A stretch of DNA of 64,000 nt. Origin: Roseobacter denitrificans OCh 114 (GTDB lineage Bacteria > Pseudomonadota > Alphaproteobacteria > Rhodobacterales > Rhodobacteraceae). The position numbers were made by a program, and so were the translations under genes. The notes under the pieces were generated by a model. That model ran no database searches, was not told the DNA's origin, and worked only from the letters and a program-made list of their open reading frames with translations. How positions within the stretch are numbered: position 1 is the stretch's first letter; each line of letters starts with the position of its first letter. The stretch lies in the NCBI RefSeq assembly GCF_000014045.1, contig NC_008209.1, positions 3,557,001 through 3,621,000 of the forward strand. Direction: 5' to 3'. This document shows, in pieces, positions 46,081 to 57,000 of this stretch.

Positions 46081-47406
46081 ATGATTGATAGAGCTGACGA
46101 TCCCCGCGCCTTGGCCGTCCCGTCAGGGCGTATCGCCCGTTTGGGCCGTCTGAGTTCCATGACAGCCGGCGTGGCCGGGAGTATGGCCGTAAACGGCTTG
46201 GCGCAGCTCGGCCAAGGTCAGCGCCCTTCGATGCGGGATCTGTTGCTTACACCGCAGAATGTCACGCGCGTTGCCAATCAACTGGCAAAGATGCGCGGCG
46301 CCGCGATGAAAATCGGTCAATTGATGTCAATGGATACGGGTGATGTTTTGCCACCTGAACTCGCGCAGATCATGGCTCGACTGCAAGATGATGCACATTT
46401 CATGCCGCCGGCACAACTCAAACAGGTACTTGCTGCAAATTGGCCTGAAGGCTGGCTGCAAAAATACAAGAAATTCGACGTCCGCCCCATTGCCGCGGCG
46501 TCCATCGGGCAAGTGCATCGTGCGCAACTGAAAGACGGGCGTGATCTTGCAATCAAAGTGCAGTACCCCGGTGTCGCAAGGAGCATTGACAGCGATGTGG
46601 CAAATGTCGGCGTTCTGATGCGGATGTCAGGCCTTTTGCCGAAAGGCTTCGAACTCGCCCCTTATCTGGAAGAAGCGCGCAAACAACTGCATGATGAAAC
46701 CGATTACGTATTGGAAGGCGCGCAACTGATGCGTTTTGGCACACTGCTGCGCAATGATCCGGCCTTCATCATACCGGAACTATACCGCGATTGGACAACA
46801 GCCGGCATTCTTGCCATGAGCTATGTCGAAGGCGAACCCATCGAAAGCGCGCAGGATGCGCCGCAGGAGACGCGCAACCGGATTGCGAAACATCTGATTG
46901 AATTGACGTTGAAAGAACTCTTCGAGTTTGGTTTGATGCAAACCGATCCGAATTTCGCAAACTATCGATATCAGCCTGACACGGGCCAAGTCGTCTTGCT
47001 TGACTTTGGCGCAACGCGCACGCTCGATCCGGTCGTCGTGCAACAATACCGTGTGTTGATGCGCGCCGGGTTGCAGGACGACACAGCCGCGATCTTTCAA
47101 ACGGCACAGGACATTGGCTTTTTTGCCGCCGACACGCCGGAGGTACACAAAAATCGGATCGTGAAGATGATCCGGCTCGCCTTTGGCGCCCTGCGCGACA
47201 GCACAGAGTTTGAATTTGCCGCAACCGACCTGTCGCAACAGATGCAAACCGAAGGCATGGCACTGGCCCAGGAGGGGTTCGTACCGCCGCCCTTGCCAAT
47301 TGATGTCCTGTTGTTGCAGCGAAAATTTAGCGGCGTCTTCCTGCTTTGCGGACGCTTGGGGGCCAAGGTCGATTTGTCATCTCTTTGGGAGGCTTATGTT
47401 ACGTAA
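46081..47406 (+). CDS. AarF/UbiB/ABC1 family atypical kinase
   Basis: A 441-aa protein of the ABC1 atypical kinase/ATPase family, linked in other organisms to ubiquinone synthesis or quinone handling. Family marks: the KxGQ motif in AMKIGQLMSMD near 75-84, the alanine-rich loop AAASIGQVHRAQL, the Lys in LAIKVQYPG, QTDPNFANY and the metal-binding LLDFGATR. No C-terminal membrane helices are seen, unlike UbiB itself. The start is set by the conserved N-terminal SGRIARLGRLSSM, though a ribosome site is weak. Confidence 0.9.
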   Translation: MIDRADDPRALAVPSGRIARLGRLSSMTAGVAGSMAVNGLAQLGQGQRPSMRDLLLTPQNVTRVANQLAKMRGAAMKIGQLMSMDTGDVLPPELAQIMARLQDDAHFMPPAQLKQVLAANWPEGWLQKYKKFDVRPIAAASIGQVHRAQLKDGRDLAIKVQYPGVARSIDSDVANVGVLMRMSGLLPKGFELAPYLEEARKQLHDETDYVLEGAQLMRFGTLLRNDPAFIIPELYRDWTTAGILAMSYVEGEPIESAQDAPQETRNRIAKHLIELTLKELFEFGLMQTDPNFANYRYQPDTGQVVLLDFGATRTLDPVVVQQYRVLMRAGLQDDTAAIFQTAQDIGFFAADTPEVHKNRIVKMIRLAFGALRDSTEFEFAATDLSQQMQTEGMALAQEGFVPPPLPIDVLLLQRKFSGVFLLCGRLGAKVDLSSLWEAYVT

Positions 47407-47573
47407 GCGCAAATGCAAAAGGCGTTGCCGGACTGGGATGCCTGGGAGCGATCCGACGCAGAGGTCAAGACAAATAATGCTTAAATGTTGGAACCGGGTA
47501 TTATGGTTTCCAGCGCACCGACGAGGCAGGGAATTACGCGCGGGTTAGGGCGCCGCAAAACGGAGGGTCTGTC

Positions 47574-48338
47574 ATGTATCGTTTCGTCATCCTGTTTGTT
47601 CTGAGCTTCGCTGGTCCGGGATCTGCATTGGATTTGAAACTGACCGGACAGTTCGATCTGAATTACCCGTCCAGCCTTGATTATGACCCGGCTTTTTGCG
47701 GGCTATGGATTGCCAATGAAGGCCCCGAAGCCATTCTGATGACGCTTGACGGGCTGGAACTGCGCCGCATTTCCTCCGGGCTTTCAAGGATCAAGGCGAT
47801 CACGCTCGAAGGGGATAATCTGCTCGTGGCCGATGGCGCCGGGCGGTTCCAGCGCATCACGAAAAATGGCGCAGCGCTGGCTGATCCGTTCCGGATTTCG
47901 TCGCAATGGGCTGATACCGAAGGCCTGGCGGTGGACGCAGATGGCACGCTGATCATGGTTGAGGACGACCCCGAATACCTGACCTGGATGACCCCATCCG
48001 GCGAAATTATCCGCCGCATCGACACCATGACACTGACGCCCCCTTTGAGCGAAGCACAAGGCATCGCCCGTGACCCACGCAGCGGGCACCTTCTGATCGT
48101 TGACGATATGGAGGGCACCAACAGCCTGTACGAATTTGATGCTGACGGCCAGTTGCTCGCCACCGCGTCGCTGCTGGAATATGGCATGGACCCCGAAGGC
48201 ATTGCGATACGTCCCGGTTCGAACCAGCTGTTCATCGCATTTGACAGCGGGACAAGCATTGCAAGTTTCGAGTATACGCCCACGCTGCCAGAGGGCGCAG
48301 AGCCCCTGCCGCCGGGCGCGGATTGCGCATTGATGTGA
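47574..48338 (+). CDS. Secreted beta-propeller, SdiA-regulated/phytase-esterase-like protein
   Basis: A 254-aa protein with a signal peptide (MYRFVILFVLSFAGPGSA). The mature part has repeating strand units with LWIANEGPEAILM, LLVADGAGRF, TEGLAVDADGTL, LLIVDDMEGT and DPEGIAIRPGSNQLFIAFD. This pattern fits the SdiA-regulated propeller family, which shares acidic metal-binding loops. It is periplasmic or lipid-free secreted. Activity is unknown. Confidence 0.75.
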   Translation: MYRFVILFVLSFAGPGSALDLKLTGQFDLNYPSSLDYDPAFCGLWIANEGPEAILMTLDGLELRRISSGLSRIKAITLEGDNLLVADGAGRFQRITKNGAALADPFRISSQWADTEGLAVDADGTLIMVEDDPEYLTWMTPSGEIIRRIDTMTLTPPLSEAQGIARDPRSGHLLIVDDMEGTNSLYEFDADGQLLATASLLEYGMDPEGIAIRPGSNQLFIAFDSGTSIASFEYTPTLPEGAEPLPPGADCALM

Positions 48339-48494
48339 CTGCGCGCGCGGCAAAAAAACGCGCCGGACACGCGCAAAACCGCCGAATTGGGCCACAATCG
48401 GTGCAGTTAAACGCGCAGCATTTGTTTGCACTTACCGGTTGCAAAGAAAACAGATGATGCTTAAGGCCAAAAGAGTAACCGCAGGAAGAATTGC

Positions 48495-50777
48495 ATGCTC
48501 ACTCGTTTCGCGCTGCCCTTAATTGTCTTTATTTCTTTGCTTTTCATCGCAATTGCGGCCCCCGGACCGGGACTTCATGCACAAACAGTAGATGGTGAGG
48601 CTGCCGCGACACAGATGCCAGAACCGCTGTCGTCTGAAGCCATTCGCGAAATGGTTGCGCGCATGTCCGATGATCAGGTGCGCGTCATGTTGTTGGAGCG
48701 GCTGGATGCGGTCGCGACGGAATCCACCGAGGAAACGGTTGAGTTTCAATCACTTGCCGTGACACTGACGCGGACATGGGAAGCGTTCTACACCCCCGTG
48801 GTCGAAGCGGTGCAGCGCATTCCGATCCTCTTTGCACGCCAGATCGAAGCCTTCGCCACCTTTGCAGGCAGTTTCGGCGCAAGCGGACTGGCGGTTTTAT
48901 TCGGGCTTTTGGTCGGCATCCTTGCTCTGGGCTATGCGGCCGAACTCTTGGTCACCAAAACGTTGGAACGGCGCACAAAAAAGACGCTTGCGCAAGATAC
49001 AGGTTCGCTGCGCGACACGCTGGTTTTTCTGGCCAAGCGCTTTGGCCGCGAAATTCTGGGCCTCGCCGTTTTCTACATCGTGATCCGCATCATCGGCGCG
49101 TCGTTCCTGAGCCCGCAGCAGATTGCCATCCTTGCACCGGCCGTTCGTCTTTTGATCCTTATACCGAGGCTGATTGCGGCGCTGTCACGCTTTGCACTTG
49201 CGCCTTACGAGCCGCAATATCGTCTGGTGAGTGTGAATGACCATTGGGCGAAATACCTGCATCGCAACCTGATCGGGTTGGGTCTGCTGGGCGGATTCAC
49301 CATGTTTATCATCGGGTTCAACGCCCAGTTCGGCGTGCCCATCGGCGAGACGCGTCTGGGGTTCTGGCTCACGCTGGCGCTGCACATCTACATTATTGTC
49401 ATTGCCTGGACAGCCCGCGAAGGTCTTGTGGAAATGATGCTGGGCAATGACCCCGACAGAACCAGATATGACGTTCAGGTGGCGCAATTTTATCCCATGT
49501 TTGCGATCTTTGTATCCGCCTTTATCTGGGTGGTTTCGACGATCGTGGCAGGCTTTGGCAACATCGCGTTGCTGCTCAAGGCACCGCACTACACAACGAT
49601 GTTCTGGCTGCTCATGGCTCCGATCATTGACACGATCATCCGCGGTCTGGTGCGCCACCTCCAACCGCCGATGATCGGTGAAGGCCCCGTGGCAGAGCAG
49701 GCGTATAAGTCCAACAAACGCAGCCTGATCCGCATCGGGCGCGTGCTCGCCTTTGGGATGATCGTGCTGATTATCGCAAGTGCGTGGGAAATTGACCTGT
49801 CCAACGTGGGTGCAAACAGTGCAGGTGAACAGTTCATCGGCAATCTGGTTGAGTTTCTGGTGATCTGTGCGATCGGCTACATCGTGTTCGAACTGATGTC
49901 GCTGTGGATCAACCGACGCCTTGCGCGCGAGCAGTCCTCCAGCATGACATCTGATCAGGAAGCCGGTGAAGGCGGCGGCGCGGGTGGCTCGCGCCTCGCA
50001 ACGGTTTTACCTCTGGTTCTGATGACCGCGCAGATTGCGATTGGTGTGATCTTTGGGCTGCTTGCCATCGGCACGTTGGGTATTGATATCACGCCCTTGC
50101 TGGCCGGGGCCGGGATTTTGGGTCTGGCCATCGGTTTTGGCGCGCAGAAACTCGTCACCGATATCGTGTCGGGCGTTTTCTTTCTGATTGATGATGCTTT
50201 CCGCGTTGGTGAATATGTGGACGTGGGCGGGACAATGGGGGCGGTCGAGAAAATCTCGATCCGTTCCATGCAATTGCGCCACCATCGCGGCAACGTGCAT
50301 ACGATCCCCTATGGCAGCGTGGAAAAGGTGACGAACTTCAGCCGTGACTGGGTCATCATGAAACTGATGTTCACCGTGCCCTTTGACACCGACCCCAACA
50401 AGGTCAAGAAGATCTTCAAGAAGATCGGCGCAGAGATGCTCGAAGACCCGCTCTTCAAGAACGATTTCCTTGAGCCTTTCAAAAGCCAAGGGGTGTTTCA
50501 GTTTGACGATGTGGGCATTGTCATGCGCGGTAAGTTCATGGCAAAACCCGGCACGCAATTCACCATCCGCAAGGAAATCTACAACCGTGTACGCAAGGAA
50601 TTCGAGGCAAATGGCATCGAATTCGCCCGTCGCGAAGTGCGCGTTGCACTGCCCGGTGTAGATGATCAGGACGGCATGACCGAAGAGCAACGCACCACCA
50701 TCGAGGCCGCCGCAAGCGGTGCGGTTCAGGCACAGGTGGAGCAGGAAGCAGCCGAGGCCGCAGCGGCCAAGAAATAG
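48495..50777 (+). CDS. Large MscS-family mechanosensitive channel
   Basis: A 760-aa channel with a signal peptide (cleavage after ~GLHA) and a periplasmic helical region before about 9-10 membrane helices (~130-560). The pore helix and beta domain follow the MscS pattern: LLAGAGILGLAIGFGAQKLVTDIVSGVFF near 535-563, then DDAFRVGEYV and GAVEKISIRSMQLR. The cytosolic alpha-beta domain and an Ala/Glu-rich tail close it. It likely releases solutes on hypo-osmotic shock, which suits a cell that makes compatible solutes. Confidence 0.9.
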   Translation: MLTRFALPLIVFISLLFIAIAAPGPGLHAQTVDGEAAATQMPEPLSSEAIREMVARMSDDQVRVMLLERLDAVATESTEETVEFQSLAVTLTRTWEAFYTPVVEAVQRIPILFARQIEAFATFAGSFGASGLAVLFGLLVGILALGYAAELLVTKTLERRTKKTLAQDTGSLRDTLVFLAKRFGREILGLAVFYIVIRIIGASFLSPQQIAILAPAVRLLILIPRLIAALSRFALAPYEPQYRLVSVNDHWAKYLHRNLIGLGLLGGFTMFIIGFNAQFGVPIGETRLGFWLTLALHIYIIVIAWTAREGLVEMMLGNDPDRTRYDVQVAQFYPMFAIFVSAFIWVVSTIVAGFGNIALLLKAPHYTTMFWLLMAPIIDTIIRGLVRHLQPPMIGEGPVAEQAYKSNKRSLIRIGRVLAFGMIVLIIASAWEIDLSNVGANSAGEQFIGNLVEFLVICAIGYIVFELMSLWINRRLAREQSSSMTSDQEAGEGGGAGGSRLATVLPLVLMTAQIAIGVIFGLLAIGTLGIDITPLLAGAGILGLAIGFGAQKLVTDIVSGVFFLIDDAFRVGEYVDVGGTMGAVEKISIRSMQLRHHRGNVHTIPYGSVEKVTNFSRDWVIMKLMFTVPFDTDPNKVKKIFKKIGAEMLEDPLFKNDFLEPFKSQGVFQFDDVGIVMRGKFMAKPGTQFTIRKEIYNRVRKEFEANGIEFARREVRVALPGVDDQDGMTEEQRTTIEAAASGAVQAQVEQEAAEAAAAKK

Positions 50778-50819
50778 CCAGCACTTGTCACGTCTGACTA
50801 AGAACCCGGCACATCATCT

Positions 50820-50866
50820 ATCACATAACGCGTTGAAATCTCTGATTTCAGGCAGCGTTATATGAT
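50820..50866. repeat. Nested inverted repeat between convergent genes
   Basis: An outer pair of 12-base arms (50820-50831 and 50855-50866) agrees at 11 of 12 positions. Inside it TGAAATC (50834-50840), TCT, GATTTCA (50844-50850) forms a perfect hairpin. The element lies between the ends of the MscS gene (+) and the giant-gene run (-). It has no T-run. It could be a two-way transcription end, a structured repeat or a recombination site. Confidence 0.6.
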
Positions 50867-50913
50867 CGGTGTATTTCGCATGACGCTCTAGAATACCTGA
50901 ACGCCACTTTACC

Positions 50914-53900
50914 TCAGGCCAAAAGGGCTGCGAGAAACAGCGACAGGTTGGCGCCGTCACTGCCGTCGGGGTCTGCAACCTCCGCTGTCTGCGCAATCAC
51001 AGCAGCGTCTGTCGGCCCGTCCCAGTTTGGTTCTAACCGGCCAAGCCCGCCCTGTTCGACAAGGTCCCGCACCAATGAAAATGCCGCAGCCGGGCGCTGC
51101 AAGCGGATGAAATCGGACGATGGCAGCCCGCTGGCGTCTCTGGGCGAAATGCCAAGACGTGCCGCCATCGACTGGATACGCTGATTTCTGACCTTGGCGC
51201 TATAGCCCTGCGCGATGGCGTGATCGACAGAGGCGACCGCCGCGCTGCCATCAAAACTGACGCCGCGCCTGCGCAGATGCGTGGCACCGGTCAGCGAATA
51301 GACATCATCCACAACGACAGTCGTACCCTGCAACCGTGCCGCCCGTCCCGGAAAGGCCCCCGGGTGAAAGGCGACGACACGATCGGCGGCCACGCTTTGT
51401 AACGCCAGAAGTGCTTCGTTGCGCAATTGGATCGCGGCGCGCACAAATGGCGGATCGACAAAATCGGTCTCGCGCGGCGTGCACAGTATGACCTTGAGCC
51501 GTGGTTGCACAGCCAGACGGTCCGCCAGTATCTGGATCAGGTCGACCGTGACCGCGCCACTGCCAGCACCGGTATGGACCGTGCGGGCCAGGCCTGCGGT
51601 TTCCACATAGACCAGCTCCTGCGCCTCGTGAAAGGCGCGTGCCAAAGACCACAGCGCATCGCGCGCGCCATGGACCGACAGCTCATATTCGCGGCGCAAC
51701 TCGTTCAGCAAGCGGTTGCCGTTGGTGACATCCACCGTGGGGGCCGGCAGGCCCAAAGCAGCGGCCACATCATTGATCACCGTTTGCAAATCAAGCGGGG
51801 TGGCTGAGTTGAGCGGGTTGCCATCAGGCAACAGCGACAGTTCTGGCGTTTCAGCCACCGCCGCGATGGAGTGCAGCAAAACGCCCGATGATGTGGCGCC
51901 CGCTGGCGCCGCACCTGCCCGTACCGGCGGGTTCATGTTATCCCCGCCCGACATCGCCAGCCAGCCCGGTGCCTGCCCGACAGGAGGTCCACCGGGCAAG
52001 GGAATGAACGGCTGCACGCGGCGCACTGCGTGGCGTGCGAGGTCATAGCCAAGCGCCCCCTCGACCCGAACGGCGCTGCTGTGGGTATCGGGTCCGGGCG
52101 GGTTGCCCGGGTTGCCCTGCGCATGGCTGGCTGACATCGTGTCGCGCGACCAGGGTGCAGCACTCAGCACCCCGTCCCAGTCAAGCCCGGCGCTTACGTT
52201 GGCCGAACCGATACCACTGACGACGATGCCTTCGAGACGCCCCATGGTCGGCAGCCTCGGCCCGGTGCGCGGCACCGTTTCGGACGCAAGCGCACGCGCG
52301 GCATCCACAGGCGTGCCCGCGGCGCCGTCATCCGGCCCGTCATCCGTGCCGAAAATCGGAACCGGGGCTACCGATTTCAGATTGTCGGACAGCCCACCCA
52401 TACGGTCGAGCGCGGGCGCGAAAACATCGGGGGGCAAGGCGGCAGGCCCCGGCGCAATCAGCAAGGTGCGCGCAGCAAACAGGCGGCGGTTCTGGCCACG
52501 CGGTGTGACCACCAGATCAAAGACCAGCGTTGCCGGATCGGGTTTGGGATCCCCTGCGCCTAACCCAAGCGGATTATGCACCCGGATGAGCGTCGGCTGG
52601 GTTGCCACGGCGATTGCCGCCCCGCCATCGCCTCGCTTGAAAGATGGTGTCTCTCCGATAGCGGGAATGGAAACGAACTGCTGGGAATAGAGCCTGACGG
52701 CGCTGCCATCGGGCACCGCGTCGGCCGGGATCTGCACGATCACGTCTTCATCAGCGCTCCATGTCGCCGTGGCGCCCACGATTGGCGCCGGGTTCGGCCC
52801 GAACATGCCAGCGCCCGCCGGGGTGGGAAACGCGGGCCAGCGGGCCGCGGCACCGGGCGCAGCAGGCGTTGGGACCTCATCTTCGATGATCGGTGCGACG
52901 ACAAACATGAGCGGGTCGCCGGGGGCCCCCTCGACCCGCGCCAGCACAGCATCCGCACGTGCCATCAGGTCGGGGCCATCGACCACATAGTCAATCACAA
53001 CTTCGCTGCGCACCTGCGGTTTCAGATCGGAGGGCATGTCGCCATCCTCGCCCGGCACGCCCGCAACGGCGCTTGTGGTGCGGTTGCCCCGCAGATGCCA
53101 ATCCAGATCAACCGCATAGGCGCGCAGGAATTGGCGCGGCAACGATATGCCACCCGGCAGCGCAGGCTGCGTCAGGGGCCCTGCCCCCATGGTGCCACCG
53201 GTTGCCCATCCCAACCGCATGCGGCTTGCGGCATTCGCCCCCGTGGCCGCAACCGTTTCAGCCGCGGCCAAAGTCATCAGACCCGACGCATTAGGCACAC
53301 CTGTCGACGTGGTATCTGCCGCCTGTTTTTCGATGCCAACGTCACCCAGATGCCCCACAAAGGGTGATCCGTGCAAATCCACCACCTGCACCAGAACGCC
53401 CGTGCCCGCGCCCAACCCGGTCGCAATCGTCCCAACGCCGCCCGGCCCGCCCGTGCCCGCGCCATTTGAGAAATCGAGGGCCGGAAAAGTCGTGATCAGA
53501 TCATCAAACAATGCTGCGATCGAAATCGGGTCAATGATCAAGCCGCGTGCGTCGTGAAAACTCATGGGTTCCGTGCGACCAAGACTCTCACCCGGCTCAT
53601 AGGTTTGCGGCGACCGGTCCGGCGTCGGTACCGCGCCTGTAAAGACCAGCGTCTCCGGCACGGGGCGGTGGTGCGGCGCAGGGGCCACGGCATAGCGTGC
53701 CATCAGGCGGCTGAGGCGCTCAACGGCTTGAGGATGCAAACGAAATGCCGCAACCGGCCCGGCAATCCCCGCCCCCGTGACATCACGAAATTCATGCCCC
53801 TGATCCAGATACTCAAGCGTGCCGCGAAATGGGGCCAGCGCGTTGCCCGATGGCGTCAATCGCAGCGTGTTTGCATCAAAGGCCGGGTTGGCGCTGCCCC

Positions 53901-54009
53901 AGACATTGGACAGGCGCGCCATGGTCAGGCCCAGAGCATCCAGCCCATTATCCTGCAGGGCCTGTGCAGCGGCCTGCGGTGTCAGCGTAAAGACGTTAAG
54001 CTGTGTCAT
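50914..54009 (-). CDS. Giant protein of unknown function with a phospholipase-D-like C-terminal fold
   Basis: A 1031-aa protein with no signal peptide or membrane segment. I start at the ATG eight bases after GGGAG; a GTG at 54018 would overlap the previous stop. Residues 1-~760 are Gly/Pro/Ala-rich and unknown. Residues ~775-970 follow the PLD half-domain order: ALWSLARAFHEAQELVYVETAG, LKVILCTPRE, then VVVDDVYSLTGATHLRRRG (compare IVDDxxxxIGSANLNxRS). In that alignment the HxK pair is replaced (Gln and Thr at the sites), so the fold is probably non-catalytic. It is the last gene of the run. Confidence 0.7.
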   Translation of the reverse strand: MTQLNVFTLTPQAAAQALQDNGLDALGLTMARLSNVWGSANPAFDANTLRLTPSGNALAPFRGTLEYLDQGHEFRDVTGAGIAGPVAAFRLHPQAVERLSRLMARYAVAPAPHHRPVPETLVFTGAVPTPDRSPQTYEPGESLGRTEPMSFHDARGLIIDPISIAALFDDLITTFPALDFSNGAGTGGPGGVGTIATGLGAGTGVLVQVVDLHGSPFVGHLGDVGIEKQAADTTSTGVPNASGLMTLAAAETVAATGANAASRMRLGWATGGTMGAGPLTQPALPGGISLPRQFLRAYAVDLDWHLRGNRTTSAVAGVPGEDGDMPSDLKPQVRSEVVIDYVVDGPDLMARADAVLARVEGAPGDPLMFVVAPIIEDEVPTPAAPGAAARWPAFPTPAGAGMFGPNPAPIVGATATWSADEDVIVQIPADAVPDGSAVRLYSQQFVSIPAIGETPSFKRGDGGAAIAVATQPTLIRVHNPLGLGAGDPKPDPATLVFDLVVTPRGQNRRLFAARTLLIAPGPAALPPDVFAPALDRMGGLSDNLKSVAPVPIFGTDDGPDDGAAGTPVDAARALASETVPRTGPRLPTMGRLEGIVVSGIGSANVSAGLDWDGVLSAAPWSRDTMSASHAQGNPGNPPGPDTHSSAVRVEGALGYDLARHAVRRVQPFIPLPGGPPVGQAPGWLAMSGGDNMNPPVRAGAAPAGATSSGVLLHSIAAVAETPELSLLPDGNPLNSATPLDLQTVINDVAAALGLPAPTVDVTNGNRLLNELRREYELSVHGARDALWSLARAFHEAQELVYVETAGLARTVHTGAGSGAVTVDLIQILADRLAVQPRLKVILCTPRETDFVDPPFVRAAIQLRNEALLALQSVAADRVVAFHPGAFPGRAARLQGTTVVVDDVYSLTGATHLRRRGVSFDGSAAVASVDHAIAQGYSAKVRNQRIQSMAARLGISPRDASGLPSSDFIRLQRPAAAFSLVRDLVEQGGLGRLEPNWDGPTDAAVIAQTAEVADPDGSDGANLSLFLAALLA

Positions 54010-54014
54010 TAAGC

Positions 54015-57000
54015 TCACTCCCGATCTGAACTTGAGACGCGCCGCCCATCCGGCATGATGATCTCAAAGGTGATCGCCCGCAGGTCAGCACGCGCGAATA
54101 CGGTGATGCCCGTGCGTCCCCCGATGCTCTGACGGCTGGCGGAAAAAAGGGGCGATTTCTTGGCTGTGCTTGCCGGAACACCGCCCACAGGCACGTCATC
54201 AAGGGCTGCTTCATAGACAAGGTTCTTGCCGTCCGTGATGAACTGCGACTTGGGCCTGTTGGAGCCCAGATCAATGATCGGACCGGGGCGCGGTTCAAAC
54301 CGCCGTATGATCCGGCCTTCGGAGATGTCCCGCTCGCTGCCGGAGCGGCGGCCAAACCGGCCAATCTCCTCTGTCCGGCCCCGCAAGGCGCGCAGCCGGT
54401 CCGGCCCGAAAACACCGCCCTTTTGCGACAGTGGTCTGATTGTGATCCGAACCCTGTATTCCAGCGGCCCGGTGATGGGCGCATTTGTCGTGACCGAATA
54501 TACCGTCCCACGGCCCGCAATGCTGAAGCTGTCGACATCGCTCAGGCTCGGGGGCGGAATTATGGAGCCCTGCGCAAACCGGGCCATATGCTCGGTCACC
54601 CGGCCAAGCGGGTCCGTGAGTCTCAGCGTGATGCTGCCACCGGGCATTGCGGCGGGGCGGCGAATAAAGAGGCGATAGTTGCGCGCCTGACCATCCGGTT
54701 CACGCCAGAACCCGGTCTGCGTTGTTTCAGGGGTTTCCGAAACCAGTTCCAATGGCGTCGCGCCCGGCAGTTTCTGGCCCGGAGTGCGCGGGTCGTCAGC
54801 AGGTTCCGCCGGGACGGTTAAGAAATGCGGCTGTTCCTGCCCCTCAAAGCGCACATCAACCGAAATCGTATGAGATCCCAGTTCGGTGGCATCAACCGGC
54901 GCGGTGGAGGTAAATGAAACCAATATATCGCCAAGGTTCCCGCCGCCGGGCCAGATCAGCACCGGTGGCGTCATCGGCGGTGGGCCAGCAGGCGGGATCA
55001 CAACCGACACGGCGGGCGATGGTCGGCCGCGGCCCTTGCGCACGCCGCGTTGCGGATCATCCAACCCCCAGGCGATGGCGCGATACCACTGCGGTTTCCA
55101 CGACCCGGCCGGCGCATCCGTGCCGGTCACATCCGTGATCCATGTTTCCGATCCATTTGTGTCGGACCCGGCCACCCAGTCGGGAGTGCTGCCTGTCAGC
55201 GACGCCAGCGGCGGCCCCATACTATCCAGGCGGCGCGCCGCGTCCGCGACACGCGTGCGATAAAGATCAATACGGCCCGGTCGCGCCCCGGACGCGGGGC
55301 GGGTTTCAACACGGATGCGCGCAGCAAACCCGCCCGGTCCTTCCACTGGCAGGGCTTCAATGGTGGGGGGCGCGGGCGTTGCGATGCGCGGGGCCACGAA
55401 GGGGATCAGCGCCTTGTCCGCATCAGGCCCGCTGGGCCAGGGGCCTTCAATGCCGCCGCTGCTGACGGGGAGGACGACAAACAGGTGAATCGCCTGCGAG
55501 CCGCGCGGCAAAGCCACATCCAGATTGGTGCCCGTCAGCAGTTTCTTGTTGACCCGGTTGAAATCCCTGCGGTCCGGCTTGTTTGCAAATGCCCCCTTCA
55601 GCGTGGCGAGCCGGTCGCTCAGAGAGACACCGGACAAAGCCTCTGGCAGGTTCCGGCTCGCCAGCATTCTGGTTTCTGTGCTTTGATAGAGGATGTAGCC
55701 CTCCGCCCCCGGCACGCTTTGCCATTCGACAATGGCGTGGCATTCGCCCTTGGCATCCGGCAGGCTGGCAAGACGCACGATATCAATGACTTGCGTGGGC
55801 CGCGCGCGCGGATCCGACGCATAGGTCAGCTTGCTGCGGGGGCCATAGCCCCCTGCCCGCCCCGGTGCGACTGCCTCGCGCAGACGCGCCTGAAGCGCCA
55901 GCCCCACATGCGGTGTTGCAGCGTAGTCCAGCGAAAAGGCAGGGATGGTCACCCGGTAGCGCCGCGCGTGACCCTGCGTGGCAAAACCCGGCGTCGCCAC
56001 TTCGACACTGCCTTGCGCATCAAGGTTCACCACGCTCGCAACACCGTCCAACCCGGGCACGCCTGGATCAACCAGGGCCCCAGTATCACCCGAAAAGGTG
56101 ATATGCACATTCTGAACCGCCCCGCCGATGGATTTTTGCAGACCGGCCCCGGGCAAACCGCCCGGCGGTTCGCTATGCCGTGTGGGGGCTGCGAAAAGAC
56201 GACCGCGAAAGTCAATGCGCGCGACCGATCGCACGCGCCAGTCGACGACGAATTCTACAACAAGATCCGCCGGGCATACCGTGCCGCTGCCGGTATCAAT
56301 CGGCCTGAGTTCAGCGGATACGATGTTGACCGGGTCAGGCGGCGGCTGTGTGCTGGAAAATGCGCGCGTGGCCCATGGGCTCCAGATCCCAAAGAGATTT
56401 TGGGTCGCGATCCCATATTCCGCGCTGACCGCACCGGCGGCATTGGGGATCAAAAACCCGGTATCGGACGCGGATTGGCGCGGGTATTCCGGGTCTTTGC
56501 GGTTTTCATTGTTTCCGATTGGCATGTGCCCCTTGCCCGAAGGTCGCCGCTCCATCAGCGGCGTTGCGGGGTCCGTCGTGCCGCTCTCTGCGCGACTGAA
56601 GGCAAAACTTGAAACGGGATTCAGGTTATCAAGCGGCAGGCGCTCCCAACTGGCGCGGCTGGTCGCAATCCAGGGTCCATCCGGGACGGCGGGCCGCTGG
56701 TGCGACAGGAAATGCACACGCATATCAGCCGCCGTCAGAGGGCGCATCACCCGGCGGGGTCGCGGGATAATCGCAGCCAATTCGCGCGGTTCTCCCTTGC
56801 CGTTCAGGTCATTCGCCCACAGACCCGTGATCATGTAGTCGTAATCAGCCATGTCGGAGGAGCCAAGGAAGCTGCGGTCACCAAACACAATCGGGTCAAG
56901 ATTGACATAGGGAAACCCGGTGCCGAACCCCATCAGCACCGATTGCATCGGATCGGTGCCCACGGCCATCTGCAACAGCTTTATCGGCGATACATTCGCC

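Noticed and set aside
55050-56612. A 520-codon + strand frame opposite the 1328-aa giant
   Set aside because: Arg/Gly/Pro/His-rich reverse-frame composition; no start signal.
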